Shown here: piece by piece, positions 16,620 through 26,044 of the stretch
Position numbering within the stretch: the stretch's first letter is position 1
How the letters are laid out: each line of letters opens with the position of its first letter
From: JAVJSD01 sp040219575
GTDB lineage: Bacteria > Planctomycetota > Planctomycetia > Pirellulales > Pirellulaceae
NCBI GenBank assembly: GCA_040219575.1
Contig: JAVJSD010000091.1
Coordinates: forward strand, 1-64,000
DNA length: 64,000 nucleotides
Direction: 5' to 3'
Position numbers and translations under genes: made by a program
The notes under the pieces: generated by a model
What the model was told of the DNA's origin: nothing
Databases searched by the model: none
The model's input: the letters and a program-made list of their open reading frames with translations, nothing else

Positions 16620-18733
16620 GCAATCTCGAGGCGACGCTCGCCAAGGCGTGGCAGACGCATCAGGCGGGCGATGTCGCCGCGGCCGAGCAAGTCTATCGCC
16701 GATCGATCGCGCAGACGCCCGGGCACGCCCAAGCCTGGTGCTACCTGGGCCTGGCCTGCTACGACCAGGGGCGCTGCGTCGAGGCCGAGCAGGCCTATCG
16801 CCACGCCATTCGGCTGCTGCCCGGCTTCACCATCGCCCACAACAACCTGGGCAACGCCTTGAAGCTGCAAGGACGCATCGGCGAGGCGATCGCGTCGTTT
16901 GAACGAGCCCTGGAACTGGATCCGCAGTACATCAACGCCCATTTCAACCTGGGCATGACCTGCCTGCTGGCGGGCCAGGAAGAACGTGGTTGGCCGGAAT
17001 TCGTGTGGCGCGAACGACTGCCGAGTTTCGCTGCTCCCCAACTCGACGCGCCGCGCTGGCCGGATGGCGAGTCGCTCACGGGAAAGACGATCCTGCTGTG
17101 GGCCGAACAGGGACAGGGCGACGCGATTCAATTCGTGCGTTACGCGCGGATCGTCAAGCGGCGGGCCGAGCGCGTGGTGGTCGCCTGCCCCAAGTCGCTG
17201 CGGAAACTGCTGCGGACCTGCGCCGGCATCGATCAGCTCGTCGCCCTGGACGCAGTTTCGGAGGTCGCCGCCGACATCGACGTTCACGCCCCGTTGATGA
17301 GCCTGCCCGCCATGTTGGGCGCCGCTTGCGTGACGGGCGAGAACGCCGCCGCGTATCTGCGTCCCGATGCGGAATTGGAGCTGCAATGGCGCGCTTGGTT
17401 GGCCGAAAGGCCGGGCTACAAGGTCGGCGTGGCGTGGCAGGGTAATCCGCGGCATGCCGACGACCGCCGACGCTCGTTTCCGCTGGCGTTGCTGGAGCCG
17501 CTGGCCGCGCTGTCGGGCGTGCGGCTGGTGAATCTGCAGAAGGGTCCCGGAAGCGAACAGGTTGCGCTCACAGGCGGCCGCGTGCCGCTGCTGCATCTCG
17601 AAGGCGACGTGGACGGCGCCAGCGGCGCGTTCATGGACACCGCCGCGATCATCAAGGGGCTCGATCTGGTGATCGCCGCCGACACCGCCGTGGCCCACCT
17701 CGCCGCGGCGCTGGGTACACCGGTTTGGCTGCCGCTGGCCAGCGTGCCGGATTGGCGCTGGCGGCTGGAGGGCGACACCACGCCATGGTACGAGAGCATG
17801 CGTTTGTTCCGGCAAAGTCGCCCCGGCCAGTGGGAGGATGTGTTTCAGCGGATGGCCGCGGCGCTGGCGCAGCGAGCCGGCGATCGCCTGAGCGTGCCGG
17901 AGGGGCCGCGTACGGAGAACTGGCGCCGATCACGACGCCTGGCGACCAGCGGCTTCAACGTGCTGAAGCAGACGCGGCATGGCCCGCTGCTGTACAACCG
18001 CAACGATGTGTACATTGGTCGTTCGCTCGAGGAGTACGGTGAGTTCTCCGAGGGCGAGGTGGAGCTATTTCGCCAATTGCTCAAGCCGGGCGACGTGGTG
18101 GTCGAGGCGGGGGCGAACATCGGGGCGCACACGGCGCCGCTCGCGCAACTGGTCGGCCGCGACGGCGTGGTGCATGCGTTCGAGCCACAGCGCGTCGTGT
18201 TCCAGACGCTGTGCGCCAACCTGGCGTTGGGCGGCCTGGCCAATGTCCGGGCTCGACACGCGGCCTTGGGCGCGGCGGCGGGATCGATCGTCGTGCCGCC
18301 GCTCGACTATGACCGCCCCAACAATTTCGGCGGACTGGGTTTGGGGGGCCACGCGGAAGGTGAATCGGTGCGGCTGATGACGCTCGACAGTCTCGAAATC
18401 CCCCACGTCACGTTGCTTAAGGCCGATGTGGAGGGAATGGAGGCCGAGGTGCTAAGCGGCGCCGCCGAAACGATCGCCCGCTGCAAACCGATTCTCTACG
18501 TCGAGAACGACCGTCCGGAGAAGTCGGCCGAGCTGATCCGACGAATCGCCGCGTTGGGCTACCGCATGTACTGGCACCGCGTGCCGCTTTTCCGCCCGCA
18601 CAACTTTTTTCGCAATGCGACCAACGTGTTCGGCGGCGTGATGTCGGTCAACATGCTCTGCCTGCATGAGTCGGTTCCCGCCCAAATCGCCGGCTTGCCG
18701 CCGGTCGAGATTCCCGATAGCCCCTCCGCGTAG
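16616..18733 (+). CDS. TPR - glycosyltransferase - FkbM methyltransferase fusion
   Basis: This 705-residue protein joins three modules. Residues 1-130 are tetratricopeptide repeats (HAQAWCYLGLACYDQGRCVE, then AHNNLGNALKLQGRIGEAIA). Residues about 160-425 match the ADP-heptose-type glycosyltransferase region common in planctomycete TPR proteins (KVGVAWQGNPRHADDRRRSF; AADTAVAHLAAALGTPVWLP). Residues about 490-670 are an FkbM methyltransferase, with the SAM-binding VVEAGANIGAHTAPLA and ADVEGMEAEVLSGA. It starts with GTG inside the stop of the preceding gene. The fusion suggests that a sugar is added and O-methylated by one polypeptide; the acceptor is unknown. Confidence 0.85.
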   Translation: MSNLEATLAKAWQTHQAGDVAAAEQVYRRSIAQTPGHAQAWCYLGLACYDQGRCVEAEQAYRHAIRLLPGFTIAHNNLGNALKLQGRIGEAIASFERALELDPQYINAHFNLGMTCLLAGQEERGWPEFVWRERLPSFAAPQLDAPRWPDGESLTGKTILLWAEQGQGDAIQFVRYARIVKRRAERVVVACPKSLRKLLRTCAGIDQLVALDAVSEVAADIDVHAPLMSLPAMLGAACVTGENAAAYLRPDAELELQWRAWLAERPGYKVGVAWQGNPRHADDRRRSFPLALLEPLAALSGVRLVNLQKGPGSEQVALTGGRVPLLHLEGDVDGASGAFMDTAAIIKGLDLVIAADTAVAHLAAALGTPVWLPLASVPDWRWRLEGDTTPWYESMRLFRQSRPGQWEDVFQRMAAALAQRAGDRLSVPEGPRTENWRRSRRLATSGFNVLKQTRHGPLLYNRNDVYIGRSLEEYGEFSEGEVELFRQLLKPGDVVVEAGANIGAHTAPLAQLVGRDGVVHAFEPQRVVFQTLCANLALGGLANVRARHAALGAAAGSIVVPPLDYDRPNNFGGLGLGGHAEGESVRLMTLDSLEIPHVTLLKADVEGMEAEVLSGAAETIARCKPILYVENDRPEKSAELIRRIAALGYRMYWHRVPLFRPHNFFRNATNVFGGVMSVNMLCLHESVPAQIAGLPPVEIPDSPSA

Positions 18734-18736
18734 TTC

Positions 18737-19984
18737 ATGCAGCACGTTGTCATCGAAAAGCCGTATCAGTTCGTGCCGCCGCATCGGGGGACGTGGTGGC
18801 CGTCGCTGATTCGCGACTTCAATCTGCACGCCATCCACCTGCGGCGCGTCGAGGGCGTGGTCGATTACGAATGCCGGCATCTCGACCGATTGCGGGCGTC
18901 GATGGAGGCGGGGCACGGCATCCTGCTCGCCCCCAACCACTCCCGCAATGCCGATCCGCTGGTGCTCGGCTGGTTGTGCCGCGAGACGCCCTGCCTGATT
19001 TACGCCCTGGCCAGTTGGCACCTGTTCAACCAGGGCTGGTTCCACGCCTGGGCCATCCGCAAGATGGGCGGCTTCAGCGTCAACCGCGAAACTATCGACC
19101 GCCAGGCGATCAACACCGCCATCGAGATCCTGGAGACCGCCGAACGTCCGCTGGTGATCTTCCCGGAAGGGGCCATGACGCGGACCAACGACCGCCTGCA
19201 CGCGCTGCTGGATGGCGTGTCGTTCATCGCCCGCACCGCCGCCAAGCGCCGCGCGAAACGCTCGGCGGGAAAAGTCGTCGTGCATCCGGTCGGCATCAAG
19301 TACCTGTTCGGGGGCGATCTTCGCGCCGCCGTGGAGCCCGTCCTCAGCGAGATCGAATCCCGCTTCACCTGGCAGTCCGACCACAGCGAACCGCTCATCG
19401 ACCGCATCGGCCGCATCGGCCAGGCGCTGTTGTGCCTTAAGGAGATCGAATACTTCGGACGCGCGCAGCACGGGCGACTGCACGACCGCATCGAGGGGCT
19501 GATCGACCGCCTGCTGTCGCCGCTGGAGGACGAGTGGCTGTCGGGCAACCACTCCGGCGGTGTGGTGGCGCGGGTCAAGGCGCTGCGAATGAAGCTGTTG
19601 CCCGGCATGATCGAAGGCCGCATCGACGAGGTCGAAAGGCGGCGGCGTTGGAAGCAACTCGGCGACATTTACCTCGCCCAGCAGGTGTCGTGCTATCCGC
19701 CGGACTACCTGACCGACTATCGCTCGGTCGACCGGATGCTGGAGACGGTCGAGCGATTCGAGGAGGACCTCACCGACCGGGTGCGGGTGCACGGCTCGCT
19801 GAAGGCGATCATCGAGATCGACGAGCCGATCGAAGTCTCCCCCGAGCGCGACCGCAAGGCGAAAGTCGATCCACTGATGGCCGCCCTGGAGCAACGGCTG
19901 ACCGCCATGCTCGCCCGCCTGGCGGAGGAGTCGCGCCCGTTTGAGGAGCGAATCGACGTCCCCTCAGAGGTGACGCAATCTTGA
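18737..19984 (+). CDS. PlsC-like 1-acylglycerol-3-phosphate acyltransferase family protein
   Basis: This 415-residue protein has the PlsC/LPLAT signature: NHSRNADPL (the H-X4-D catalytic motif) near residue 60 and VIFPEGAMTR near residue 140. It is longer than a typical PlsC (about 240 residues) because of a helical C-terminal half of unknown role. No strong membrane helix is visible, so it may be peripheral. It starts 3 bases after the glycosyltransferase fusion stop, forming the last gene of a three-gene operon. Acylation of a lysophospholipid or a glycosylated lipid is likely; the exact substrate is inference. Confidence 0.82.
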   Translation: MQHVVIEKPYQFVPPHRGTWWPSLIRDFNLHAIHLRRVEGVVDYECRHLDRLRASMEAGHGILLAPNHSRNADPLVLGWLCRETPCLIYALASWHLFNQGWFHAWAIRKMGGFSVNRETIDRQAINTAIEILETAERPLVIFPEGAMTRTNDRLHALLDGVSFIARTAAKRRAKRSAGKVVVHPVGIKYLFGGDLRAAVEPVLSEIESRFTWQSDHSEPLIDRIGRIGQALLCLKEIEYFGRAQHGRLHDRIEGLIDRLLSPLEDEWLSGNHSGGVVARVKALRMKLLPGMIEGRIDEVERRRRWKQLGDIYLAQQVSCYPPDYLTDYRSVDRMLETVERFEEDLTDRVRVHGSLKAIIEIDEPIEVSPERDRKAKVDPLMAALEQRLTAMLARLAEESRPFEERIDVPSEVTQS

Positions 19985-20056
19985 AGGGCGAAGCTGCAAT
20001 TCCTGCTGGACCGCGTGCAACGAGTTCTCAGCCGCGGAAGCGGCGTCGGAAAATAG

Positions 20057-20076
20057 CCCATGGCGTCAGCCATGGG
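20057..20076. repeat. CCCATGGC-GTCA-GCCATGGG hairpin
   Basis: This is a perfect 8-base stem with a four-base GTCA loop, located about 70 bases downstream of the PlsC-like gene. No T-run follows, so it is not a classic terminator. It may be a member of another short palindromic repeat family. Confidence 0.5.
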
Positions 20077-20247
20077 TGGATGGCGGCAAAGCGTTGCAGA
20101 ACCCCGGTAGGGGTGACAGAAGCGAGGTGCGCGGCGATCGACGACGAATTGGGTCCGGCGCATCGCGAGGCCTATAGATTCTCTTGGTAGAACGCGGTCC
20201 GCAGCTTGCGGTCGCAACGATTCCCGTCGTTGGCGAGGTTCATTCGC

Positions 20248-20293
20248 AAACGACGGACGAGAACGTCCGCCGTACAGGCGTCCGTCGTCCGTA
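20248..20293. repeat. ACGACGGAC dyad repeat, copy 3 (rearranged)
   Basis: Starts with AACGACGGACGAGAACGTCC and is followed by GCCGTACAGGCGTCCGTCGT, which contains the complementary arm. The spacing differs from the other copies, suggesting a rearranged or doubled element. Confidence 0.45.
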
Positions 20294-20364
20294 TATTTCC
20301 AAAACGGTTCGGCGGCGGATAAGATGGGGCTTGGCTTGTTCTCCGTCACCCCCTGAGTGCTTCG

Positions 20365-23001
20365 ATGGCCCCTCGCTGCCTGGCTTCACCGCTGTTTGTT
20401 CCCTGCGCCTGCACGCTGCTGATTGCTGCGCTCGGCGCCGCACCCGCCTTGGCTGCCGAGCCGTCTTCCGCACAGCGCGGATACGATGAAATCGCTCGCC
20501 CCTTCCTAGAGCGGCACTGCTTTGAGTGCCATGGCGAGAAGCAAGCCAAGGCCGGCTACCGTATCGATCGGCTCTCGGCCGACTTCTCCGCCGCCACGGC
20601 CGCCGAACAGTGGAAGGAAGTTCTCGACCGCGTCAACGCCGGCGAAATGCCGCCCGAGGACCAGCCGCGCCCCGATCCGCGGCAAGTGGCGGCGCTTGGC
20701 GATTGGGTGAGCGGCCAACTTCGCGAAGTCGCCCGGGCGGCCGCCAGCACCGGCGGGCGGATTCCCATGCGGCGGCTCAATCGCGACGAATACGCCAACA
20801 CGGTTCGCGATCTGCTACGACTCGACGAGAACATCGTCCTGCCGCTGATCGAGGAGATGCCGGCCGACGGTCAGGCCGAAGGCTTCGATCGCCTTGGTGC
20901 GGCGCTATTCTTCGACCAGACGCAAATCGAGCGCAGCCTGGCCGTGGCCGAGAAACTCGCCGCCCGGGCGATCGTCACCGAGGCCCCGCCGGTCAATCGC
21001 TATGTCACGCGCTTCGAATTGCTCCGCCGCCGCCCGCCGGGCGACAAGGTGGAGGTGTTCCCCGCCTTCGAGCATCAGATTCCCCGCGGCGCCCGCGACC
21101 GCATCCTGCACGACGAGTACGTCGAGCACATCCAGGGGTATCCCACCTATCGCCGTGAATACAAGGGCTGGGGCGCGATCGACCACTTCAGCGTCAGCCG
21201 CGTCGTCACGCAAGACGGCTACTACCGCTTCCGCATCAAGGCGCGAGTCGACAACCGCGGCCGCACCGAGGCCAACAAGTTCATCCTGCAATACGGTATG
21301 GATTCGCCGATCCAGGTCGAGGAGCAGGTCGAACTCGATCCCTCGGGCGTGACCGAGGCGGTGCTGTTTCTGCGTGGTCCGGTCAACGGCGAGGTCAAGG
21401 GCCCGCAGGTGTTCCGCCTGTTGTGGAATCACACCGAAGACTCGGTGATTCGCGAGCCGAAGTACAAGGACCTGGTGTCGGACTGGACGCGGCTGCGTTC
21501 GTTGATGGAGCGAGCCGCCGCGAATCGTGCTCCCGAATCGGAAATGGCCGCGCTGCGCAAGGAGCGCGAGCAGGTGAAGGACCGGCTGAACGCCTGGCAG
21601 GGACCGGCCAACATCTACAATCCGGAGATGGACGTCGAAAAGCTGCCGCGGTTGTTGATTGAATCGATCGAGGTCGAAGGCCCGATCCAGAAGGAGTGGC
21701 CGCCGGCGAGCCATCAGGTGTTGTTGTTCGACGGCGACCAGCGGCAGGATGAAGCGTACGTACGGGAAATCTTCGCCCGCTTCCTGCCTCGCGCGTATCG
21801 CCGACCGGTGACGGACGAGCAGGTCGACGCGGTCGTGGCGGTGGTGGTCGACGCCCAGACGGGCGGCAAGCTCTCCTTCCACGAGGCAATGCGCGTCGGC
21901 CTGCAGCGCGTGCTCTGCTCGCCCGGCTTTCTGTTCCTGGAAGAGCCCGCCGGCGACGCCCCGCAGGGCCGACCGCTGACCGATTACGAACTCGCCTCGC
22001 GGCTGTCGTACTTCCTGTGGAGCACGATGCCCGACGAGCAGCTGTTCACCCTGGCGGCGGCCGGCAAGCTTCACGAATCGGAGGTGATTTCGCAGCAGGT
22101 CGAGCGGATGCTGGCCGACCCCAAATCGCGGCAGCTGGTGCGCAACTTCGCCGGCCAGTGGCTGTCGGTGCGCGAATATGGTTCGGTGCAGCCGGCCGCC
22201 GAGTATCGCGACTACGACCGCCTGCTCGAAGAGTCGTCGAAAGAAGAACCCTTCGCCTTCTTCGCCGAGGTGCTTGACGAGAACCTGCCGATCACGTCGC
22301 TGCTCGACAGCGATTTTCTCGTCGTCAACGAACGGCTGGCGCGGCACTACGGCATCGCCGGCGTCGAGGGCCCCGAGTTCCGCCGCGTGGCGATCCGCCC
22401 CGAGCACCACCGCGGCGGCGTGCTGGGTATGGCCGGCCTGATGACGCTGCTGGCCGACGGCACGCGCACGCTGCCGATGCGCCGCGGCAGTTGGGTGCTG
22501 GGCGAACTGCTGGGCGATCCGCCCAACAGCCCGCCGCCCAACGCGGGCGAAATTCAGCCGAACACGTCGGGTCAGAACCTCACCGTCCGCCAGCGGCTCG
22601 CCTTGCATCGCAGCGACGCAGTCTGCGCGTCGTGCCACGCCAAGCTCGATCCCTACGGCCTGGCGCTGGAGAACTACGACGCCATCGGCGCCTGGCGCGA
22701 GCGGTTCAACGGGGAAGGCTTCCGCGGCCGCGACGCGCCGGTGCTCGATGTCAGCGGCGAGTTTCCCGACGGACGAAAGTTTGAAACGCTGGAACAGTAC
22801 AAGGCCGGACTGTTGGCCAAGAAGGACGAGTTCGCCCGCGCCTTCACCGTGAAGATGCTGACCTACGCCCTCGGCCGCCCGCTCGGCTACGTGGACCAAG
22901 AGTTGATCGACTCGCTGACGGCGAAGCTGAAAGAAGACGATTACCGCATCCAAACGCTGATCCACGCCATTGCGCTCAGCGAACCCTTTCGCAGGAAATA
23001 G
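20365..23001 (+). CDS. DUF1592-group secreted cytochrome-like protein (DUF1587/1592/1588/1585)
   Basis: This 878-residue protein has a signal peptide (about 1-31) and an N-terminal cytochrome-c motif, CFECHG (near residue 52), with the ligand region GEMPPEDQPRPDP. It then has the block order typical of this planctomycete family: DUF1587 (MRRLNRDEYANTVRDLL, about 135), DUF1595/1592 (LPRAYRRPVTDEQVD; LASRLSYFLWSTMPDEQL), DUF1588 (HRGGVLGMAGLMTLLADGTR) and DUF1585 at the C terminus (MLTYALGRPLGYVD). A second CASCH motif lies in the DUF1588 region. It is followed 3 bases later by the DUF1552 gene. A periplasmic redox role is probable; the substrate is unknown. Confidence 0.9.
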   Translation: MAPRCLASPLFVPCACTLLIAALGAAPALAAEPSSAQRGYDEIARPFLERHCFECHGEKQAKAGYRIDRLSADFSAATAAEQWKEVLDRVNAGEMPPEDQPRPDPRQVAALGDWVSGQLREVARAAASTGGRIPMRRLNRDEYANTVRDLLRLDENIVLPLIEEMPADGQAEGFDRLGAALFFDQTQIERSLAVAEKLAARAIVTEAPPVNRYVTRFELLRRRPPGDKVEVFPAFEHQIPRGARDRILHDEYVEHIQGYPTYRREYKGWGAIDHFSVSRVVTQDGYYRFRIKARVDNRGRTEANKFILQYGMDSPIQVEEQVELDPSGVTEAVLFLRGPVNGEVKGPQVFRLLWNHTEDSVIREPKYKDLVSDWTRLRSLMERAAANRAPESEMAALRKEREQVKDRLNAWQGPANIYNPEMDVEKLPRLLIESIEVEGPIQKEWPPASHQVLLFDGDQRQDEAYVREIFARFLPRAYRRPVTDEQVDAVVAVVVDAQTGGKLSFHEAMRVGLQRVLCSPGFLFLEEPAGDAPQGRPLTDYELASRLSYFLWSTMPDEQLFTLAAAGKLHESEVISQQVERMLADPKSRQLVRNFAGQWLSVREYGSVQPAAEYRDYDRLLEESSKEEPFAFFAEVLDENLPITSLLDSDFLVVNERLARHYGIAGVEGPEFRRVAIRPEHHRGGVLGMAGLMTLLADGTRTLPMRRGSWVLGELLGDPPNSPPPNAGEIQPNTSGQNLTVRQRLALHRSDAVCASCHAKLDPYGLALENYDAIGAWRERFNGEGFRGRDAPVLDVSGEFPDGRKFETLEQYKAGLLAKKDEFARAFTVKMLTYALGRPLGYVDQELIDSLTAKLKEDDYRIQTLIHAIALSEPFRRK

Positions 23002-23004
23002 CCC

Positions 23005-24339
23005 GTGAACATTCTCCCGCGTCGCACGTTCCTCAAAGGGGCCGGAATCACGCTGGCTTTGCCGTGGCTGGAGGCGATGAGCGCGACCGCGCAGACTCTG
23101 GCCGACGCCGGTTCCATCGCCGAGGGCGAGACGCCGCGGCGAGCGGTGTTCTGCTTCTTCGGCCTGGGAATCAACGGCCGCGACTTCACGCCGCCCGATG
23201 CCGGCGCCGACTACACGCTCACGCCGATCCTCAAACCGCTCGAGCCGCACCGCCGCGACTTCACCGTCATCTCCGGCCTCAAGCTGACGCACTCCGGCGG
23301 GCACGTCGGCGATCGCACGTTCCTTACCGGCACCAATACCCGCAGCGCGGGCGCCGAACTGCGCGTCTCCTGCGATCAGGAACTTGCCCAAGCAATCGGC
23401 CGCGGCACGCGTTTCCCCTCGCTCACCCTCGGCATCAAGCGCGGCACCGGCTTCGGCGGCAATCAGGACCAGACGTTGTCGTGGAGCCCCAGCGGCACGC
23501 CGATTCCGTCGGAGAATCGGCCCCACGTGCTGTTCGATCAACTGTTCCGGCCCGACACGCCGGAGACGCTCAACCAGCGTGAGGCCGAGTTCCTCCGCCG
23601 CGCCAGCGTGCTCGACTCGCTGCGCGAAGAAGCCCGCAATCTGAATAAATCGCTGGGCGTCGACGACCAGCGGAAGCTGGAGGAGTACCTGACCGGCATC
23701 CGCGACCTGGAGCGCCGCATGCAGGACGAGAAGGAGTGGCTGCGGATTCCCAAGCCCGACGTCGAGTCGCTCGAGTTCGGCGCCGACCAGGGGCTCGATC
23801 CCGACAAGAGCGGTTTGGAGTATCGCCGTTACCAGCGATTGATGTTCGACGTCATCGCGCTGGCCCTGCAGACCGACAGCACGCGGGTGATCTCGTACAT
23901 GGCCCGCATGGACGGCCAGGACGGCACCGGCGCGTGGCGCGAGCGGGGCAATCCGTACAACTACCACGAGATGACGCACCACGGCGAGGACCCCGACAAG
24001 CTGAAGTGGTTCACGCAGGCCGACATCTGGTACATGGAGGAGTGGGCGTACTTCCTCCAGCGGCTGAAGTCGATCCGCGAGGGAGACGGCACGCTGCTCG
24101 ACCACACGCTGGTGGCCTACGGCAGCAGCGGCGGTTCGATCAACGCCCACCACAACCATCACCTGCCGACGATGCTGGCCGGCGGCGCGCGGCTGGGCGT
24201 CAAGCATCAAGGGCACCTCGTGAAGGAGGATGTGCGTCTGGGCGACGTCTGGGCGACCGTCTTCGACCGCATGCGCGTCCCACTGCCGGAAAACTTCCAA
24301 GGCGGAGAGACGGACGGAATCGTGAGCGAGCTGGTTTAG
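23005..24339 (+). CDS. DUF1552 Tat-exported protein
   Basis: This 444-residue protein is the standard partner of the upstream DUF1592-group protein. It begins with a Tat signal (PRRTFLKGAG) and carries the family pattern of GLKLTHSGGHVGDRTFLTG, then SLTLGIKRGTG and LSWSPSGTPIPSE, ending with an alkaline-phosphatase-superfamily-like DHTLVAYGSSGGSINAHHNH. It starts with GTG at 23005, 3 bases after the preceding stop. A paralogue lies at 44913. No biochemical function is established for the family. Confidence 0.88.
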   Translation: MNILPRRTFLKGAGITLALPWLEAMSATAQTLADAGSIAEGETPRRAVFCFFGLGINGRDFTPPDAGADYTLTPILKPLEPHRRDFTVISGLKLTHSGGHVGDRTFLTGTNTRSAGAELRVSCDQELAQAIGRGTRFPSLTLGIKRGTGFGGNQDQTLSWSPSGTPIPSENRPHVLFDQLFRPDTPETLNQREAEFLRRASVLDSLREEARNLNKSLGVDDQRKLEEYLTGIRDLERRMQDEKEWLRIPKPDVESLEFGADQGLDPDKSGLEYRRYQRLMFDVIALALQTDSTRVISYMARMDGQDGTGAWRERGNPYNYHEMTHHGEDPDKLKWFTQADIWYMEEWAYFLQRLKSIREGDGTLLDHTLVAYGSSGGSINAHHNHHLPTMLAGGARLGVKHQGHLVKEDVRLGDVWATVFDRMRVPLPENFQGGETDGIVSELV

Positions 24340-24364
24340 TCGGACCGCGTCATATTGCGCCCCC

Positions 24365-24435
24365 TACAAGCACAAAGCGCAGGGCGAGTGCGTCTGACTG
24401 AGAAAAGTCTCACTCGCTTGCGCTTCGTGCTTGTA
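24365..24435. repeat. TACAAGCAC long hairpin between convergent genes
   Basis: The left arm starts TACAAGCACAAAGCGC and the right arm, read on the minus strand, starts TACAAGCACGAAGCGC; both continue to GCGAGTG. The arms are about 25 bases with one bulge and few mismatches, and the loop is about 20 bases. It sits between two convergent genes and could terminate both. Reading through it produces C-terminal residues ending SASE or TKRKRV, which is a useful warning sign of over-extended gene calls. Confidence 0.7.
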
Positions 24436-24453
24436 TGATGGCTGCGACGCAGG

Positions 24454-25677
24454 CTATTCGTACTCGTGAAACGGAATGCCCAGGGCGTACCGCGAGCCGT
24501 GGGTGATTCGGTCCATGCCATGCTTCACGGGGCGCCATCCGTAGACGCCGCCCACGCGCGCGAGCCGCGCCGCGGTGCAGAACAAGACCGCGTCGCCGAG
24601 TCCCGCGGCGATGCTGCGGCGATCGGTCTTCTTTCTTTCCGGAATATCGCAGAACAGGAACTCGCCGCCGGCGAATCCAACATCTTCCGCGTCCGCGTGT
24701 TCGGAATCGCGCCGGGGGCTGAGCACGATCACAAGCTGCAACGGAAAGAACACCTCGCCGCGGATGTCGCGATGCAGCGCGTTGAAGCCGCCCGCTTCGT
24801 ACGACAGCAGCAAGGGCGTGGGCGTGGTTTGTCCGGCCTCGGCGCATTGGACTCGAAATTCCTCCCAAGTTGCGGGATAGGAATCGCTTTCGCCCAGTCG
24901 CCGCCGCCATGCGTTGGCGATCACGGCGAGACGCGGATAGACGATTCGACGAATCGCATCGACCACCGGCGGCAGCGGCGCGCGGAAGTAGCGATAGACC
25001 CCTTCTCCGAACCGGCTTTTGTTCATCACCACCGTCTTGGCGAACAGCGCGGGCTGTTCCGCCAGGCCGCGCAGATCGGCGCAGCGGCCAGGCTGCAACA
25101 AACGGCCAATCAACGCGCATCCCTGCCCGATAAGCAGGTTCTCGAGGCCGGGCCAGTCGAGCGCGTCGACTCTGGCCGCCAGGTCGGGGAACTCGGTTCT
25201 CCGCGCGTCCCCGAAGGGGCAGCGCCCGGAATCTGTCGCACCGGCGTCCGGAGCCGAAGCAACCGGCGGAGCGTTTGAGGCCTTTCCGGCGAGCGCCTGA
25301 TACGCGGCCAGGCTGTGCCGATAGGATTCCGACCCGGCTGCGTGCCGAACCGCCTCGATCTGTAGCGCCGCCGCCTCCTCCACACACCCTTGCCGGACGC
25401 GGATCGCCGCCAGGTGGGCGTACGCTTCGGCGAAGTCGGGCGCCAGGCTGATGGCGGCCTGAAATGCCTCCGCGGCCTGCGCGTCGTCGCCCGACTGCTG
25501 GAGCATCAATCCTTCGTCGTTGCGAAGCTGCGGGTTTCCCGGGGCGAGTTCAATGGCGCGGCGCACGAGCTTGACGGCCAGATCGAAATTCTCAACGTCG
25601 TCGATCGAGTCCCAGGCTTGTTGGGCCAGTTTGCGGGCGCGACGGCGGGCTTTGTCTCGTTTCTTCTTGGCGTTCAT
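24454..25677 (-). CDS. TPR protein with 2-oxoglutarate/Fe(II) oxygenase domain
   Basis: This 407-residue protein starts with a very basic helix (KKKRDKARRRARK), followed by TPR repeats (about 20-125). Its C-terminal domain (about 195-407) is a prolyl-hydroxylase-like 2-oxoglutarate oxygenase: HRDIRGEVFFPLQLVIVLSP gives the H-X-D pair, and ITHGSRYALGIPFHE gives the distal His and the Arg that binds 2-oxoglutarate. It probably hydroxylates a protein or small molecule; the TPRs could hold the substrate. The ATG at 25677 has a GAGGAAGAA ribosome site; an in-frame start at 25818 is not supported. The gene is convergent with the DUF1552 gene. Confidence 0.82.
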   Translation of the reverse strand: MNAKKKRDKARRRARKLAQQAWDSIDDVENFDLAVKLVRRAIELAPGNPQLRNDEGLMLQQSGDDAQAAEAFQAAISLAPDFAEAYAHLAAIRVRQGCVEEAAALQIEAVRHAAGSESYRHSLAAYQALAGKASNAPPVASAPDAGATDSGRCPFGDARRTEFPDLAARVDALDWPGLENLLIGQGCALIGRLLQPGRCADLRGLAEQPALFAKTVVMNKSRFGEGVYRYFRAPLPPVVDAIRRIVYPRLAVIANAWRRRLGESDSYPATWEEFRVQCAEAGQTTPTPLLLSYEAGGFNALHRDIRGEVFFPLQLVIVLSPRRDSEHADAEDVGFAGGEFLFCDIPERKKTDRRSIAAGLGDAVLFCTAARLARVGGVYGWRPVKHGMDRITHGSRYALGIPFHEYE

Positions 25678-26044
25678 TTCTTCCTCAAGCAGCAGGCGCA
25701 CCCGAGCGCGAGCGTTGGAGCGGGAGAACCGCCCTGGGTGCGATTGGGAATAAGTGCAAAGAATCCCCGCGTTCCACATAAGAACGTGGAAAACTCCGAT
25801 GGATCGGCGAGGGTGCACTTAATTGAGGAAGGGTGCGCTGTATCGCATGGGGGTAGAGACGCCCGAATCGTCTGTCAGGTTCGCGCGGCGAGTAGAACGA
25901 GAGCGTTCAAAGTTCGCGGGTGGAAAAATGGGTGTGTGAGGGGCGAACTGACGCTATGATTTCCCTTGCCGATATCGCGCCAGCGAACATCGAATCCCGT
26001 TCGGGAAAACGGCGGCGCGGCGTCGGTTCTTCGGGGAGCAGTCC
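25678..26044. other. Divergent intergenic region
   Basis: This 367-base gap separates the divergent oxygenase and membrane-protein genes, so it should hold both promoters. The phrase GGTGCRYTK recurs around 25812 and 25832, but I see no clear promoter or hairpin. Confidence 0.35.

Larger units (their letters stand above)
19985..20364. other. Intergenic region with palindromic repeats
   Basis: No gene is seen in these 380 bases. They hold a perfect CCCATGGC/GCCATGGG hairpin at 20057-20076, a GGTAGGGGTGACAG motif near 20106-20119, and a copy of the ACGACGGAC dyad at 20248-20293. Confidence 0.5.

Noticed and set aside
20905..24300. A 1131-residue minus-strand open frame across the DUF1592/DUF1552 pair
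   Set aside because: It spans two unrelated genes on the opposite strand and has a shadow-like composition.
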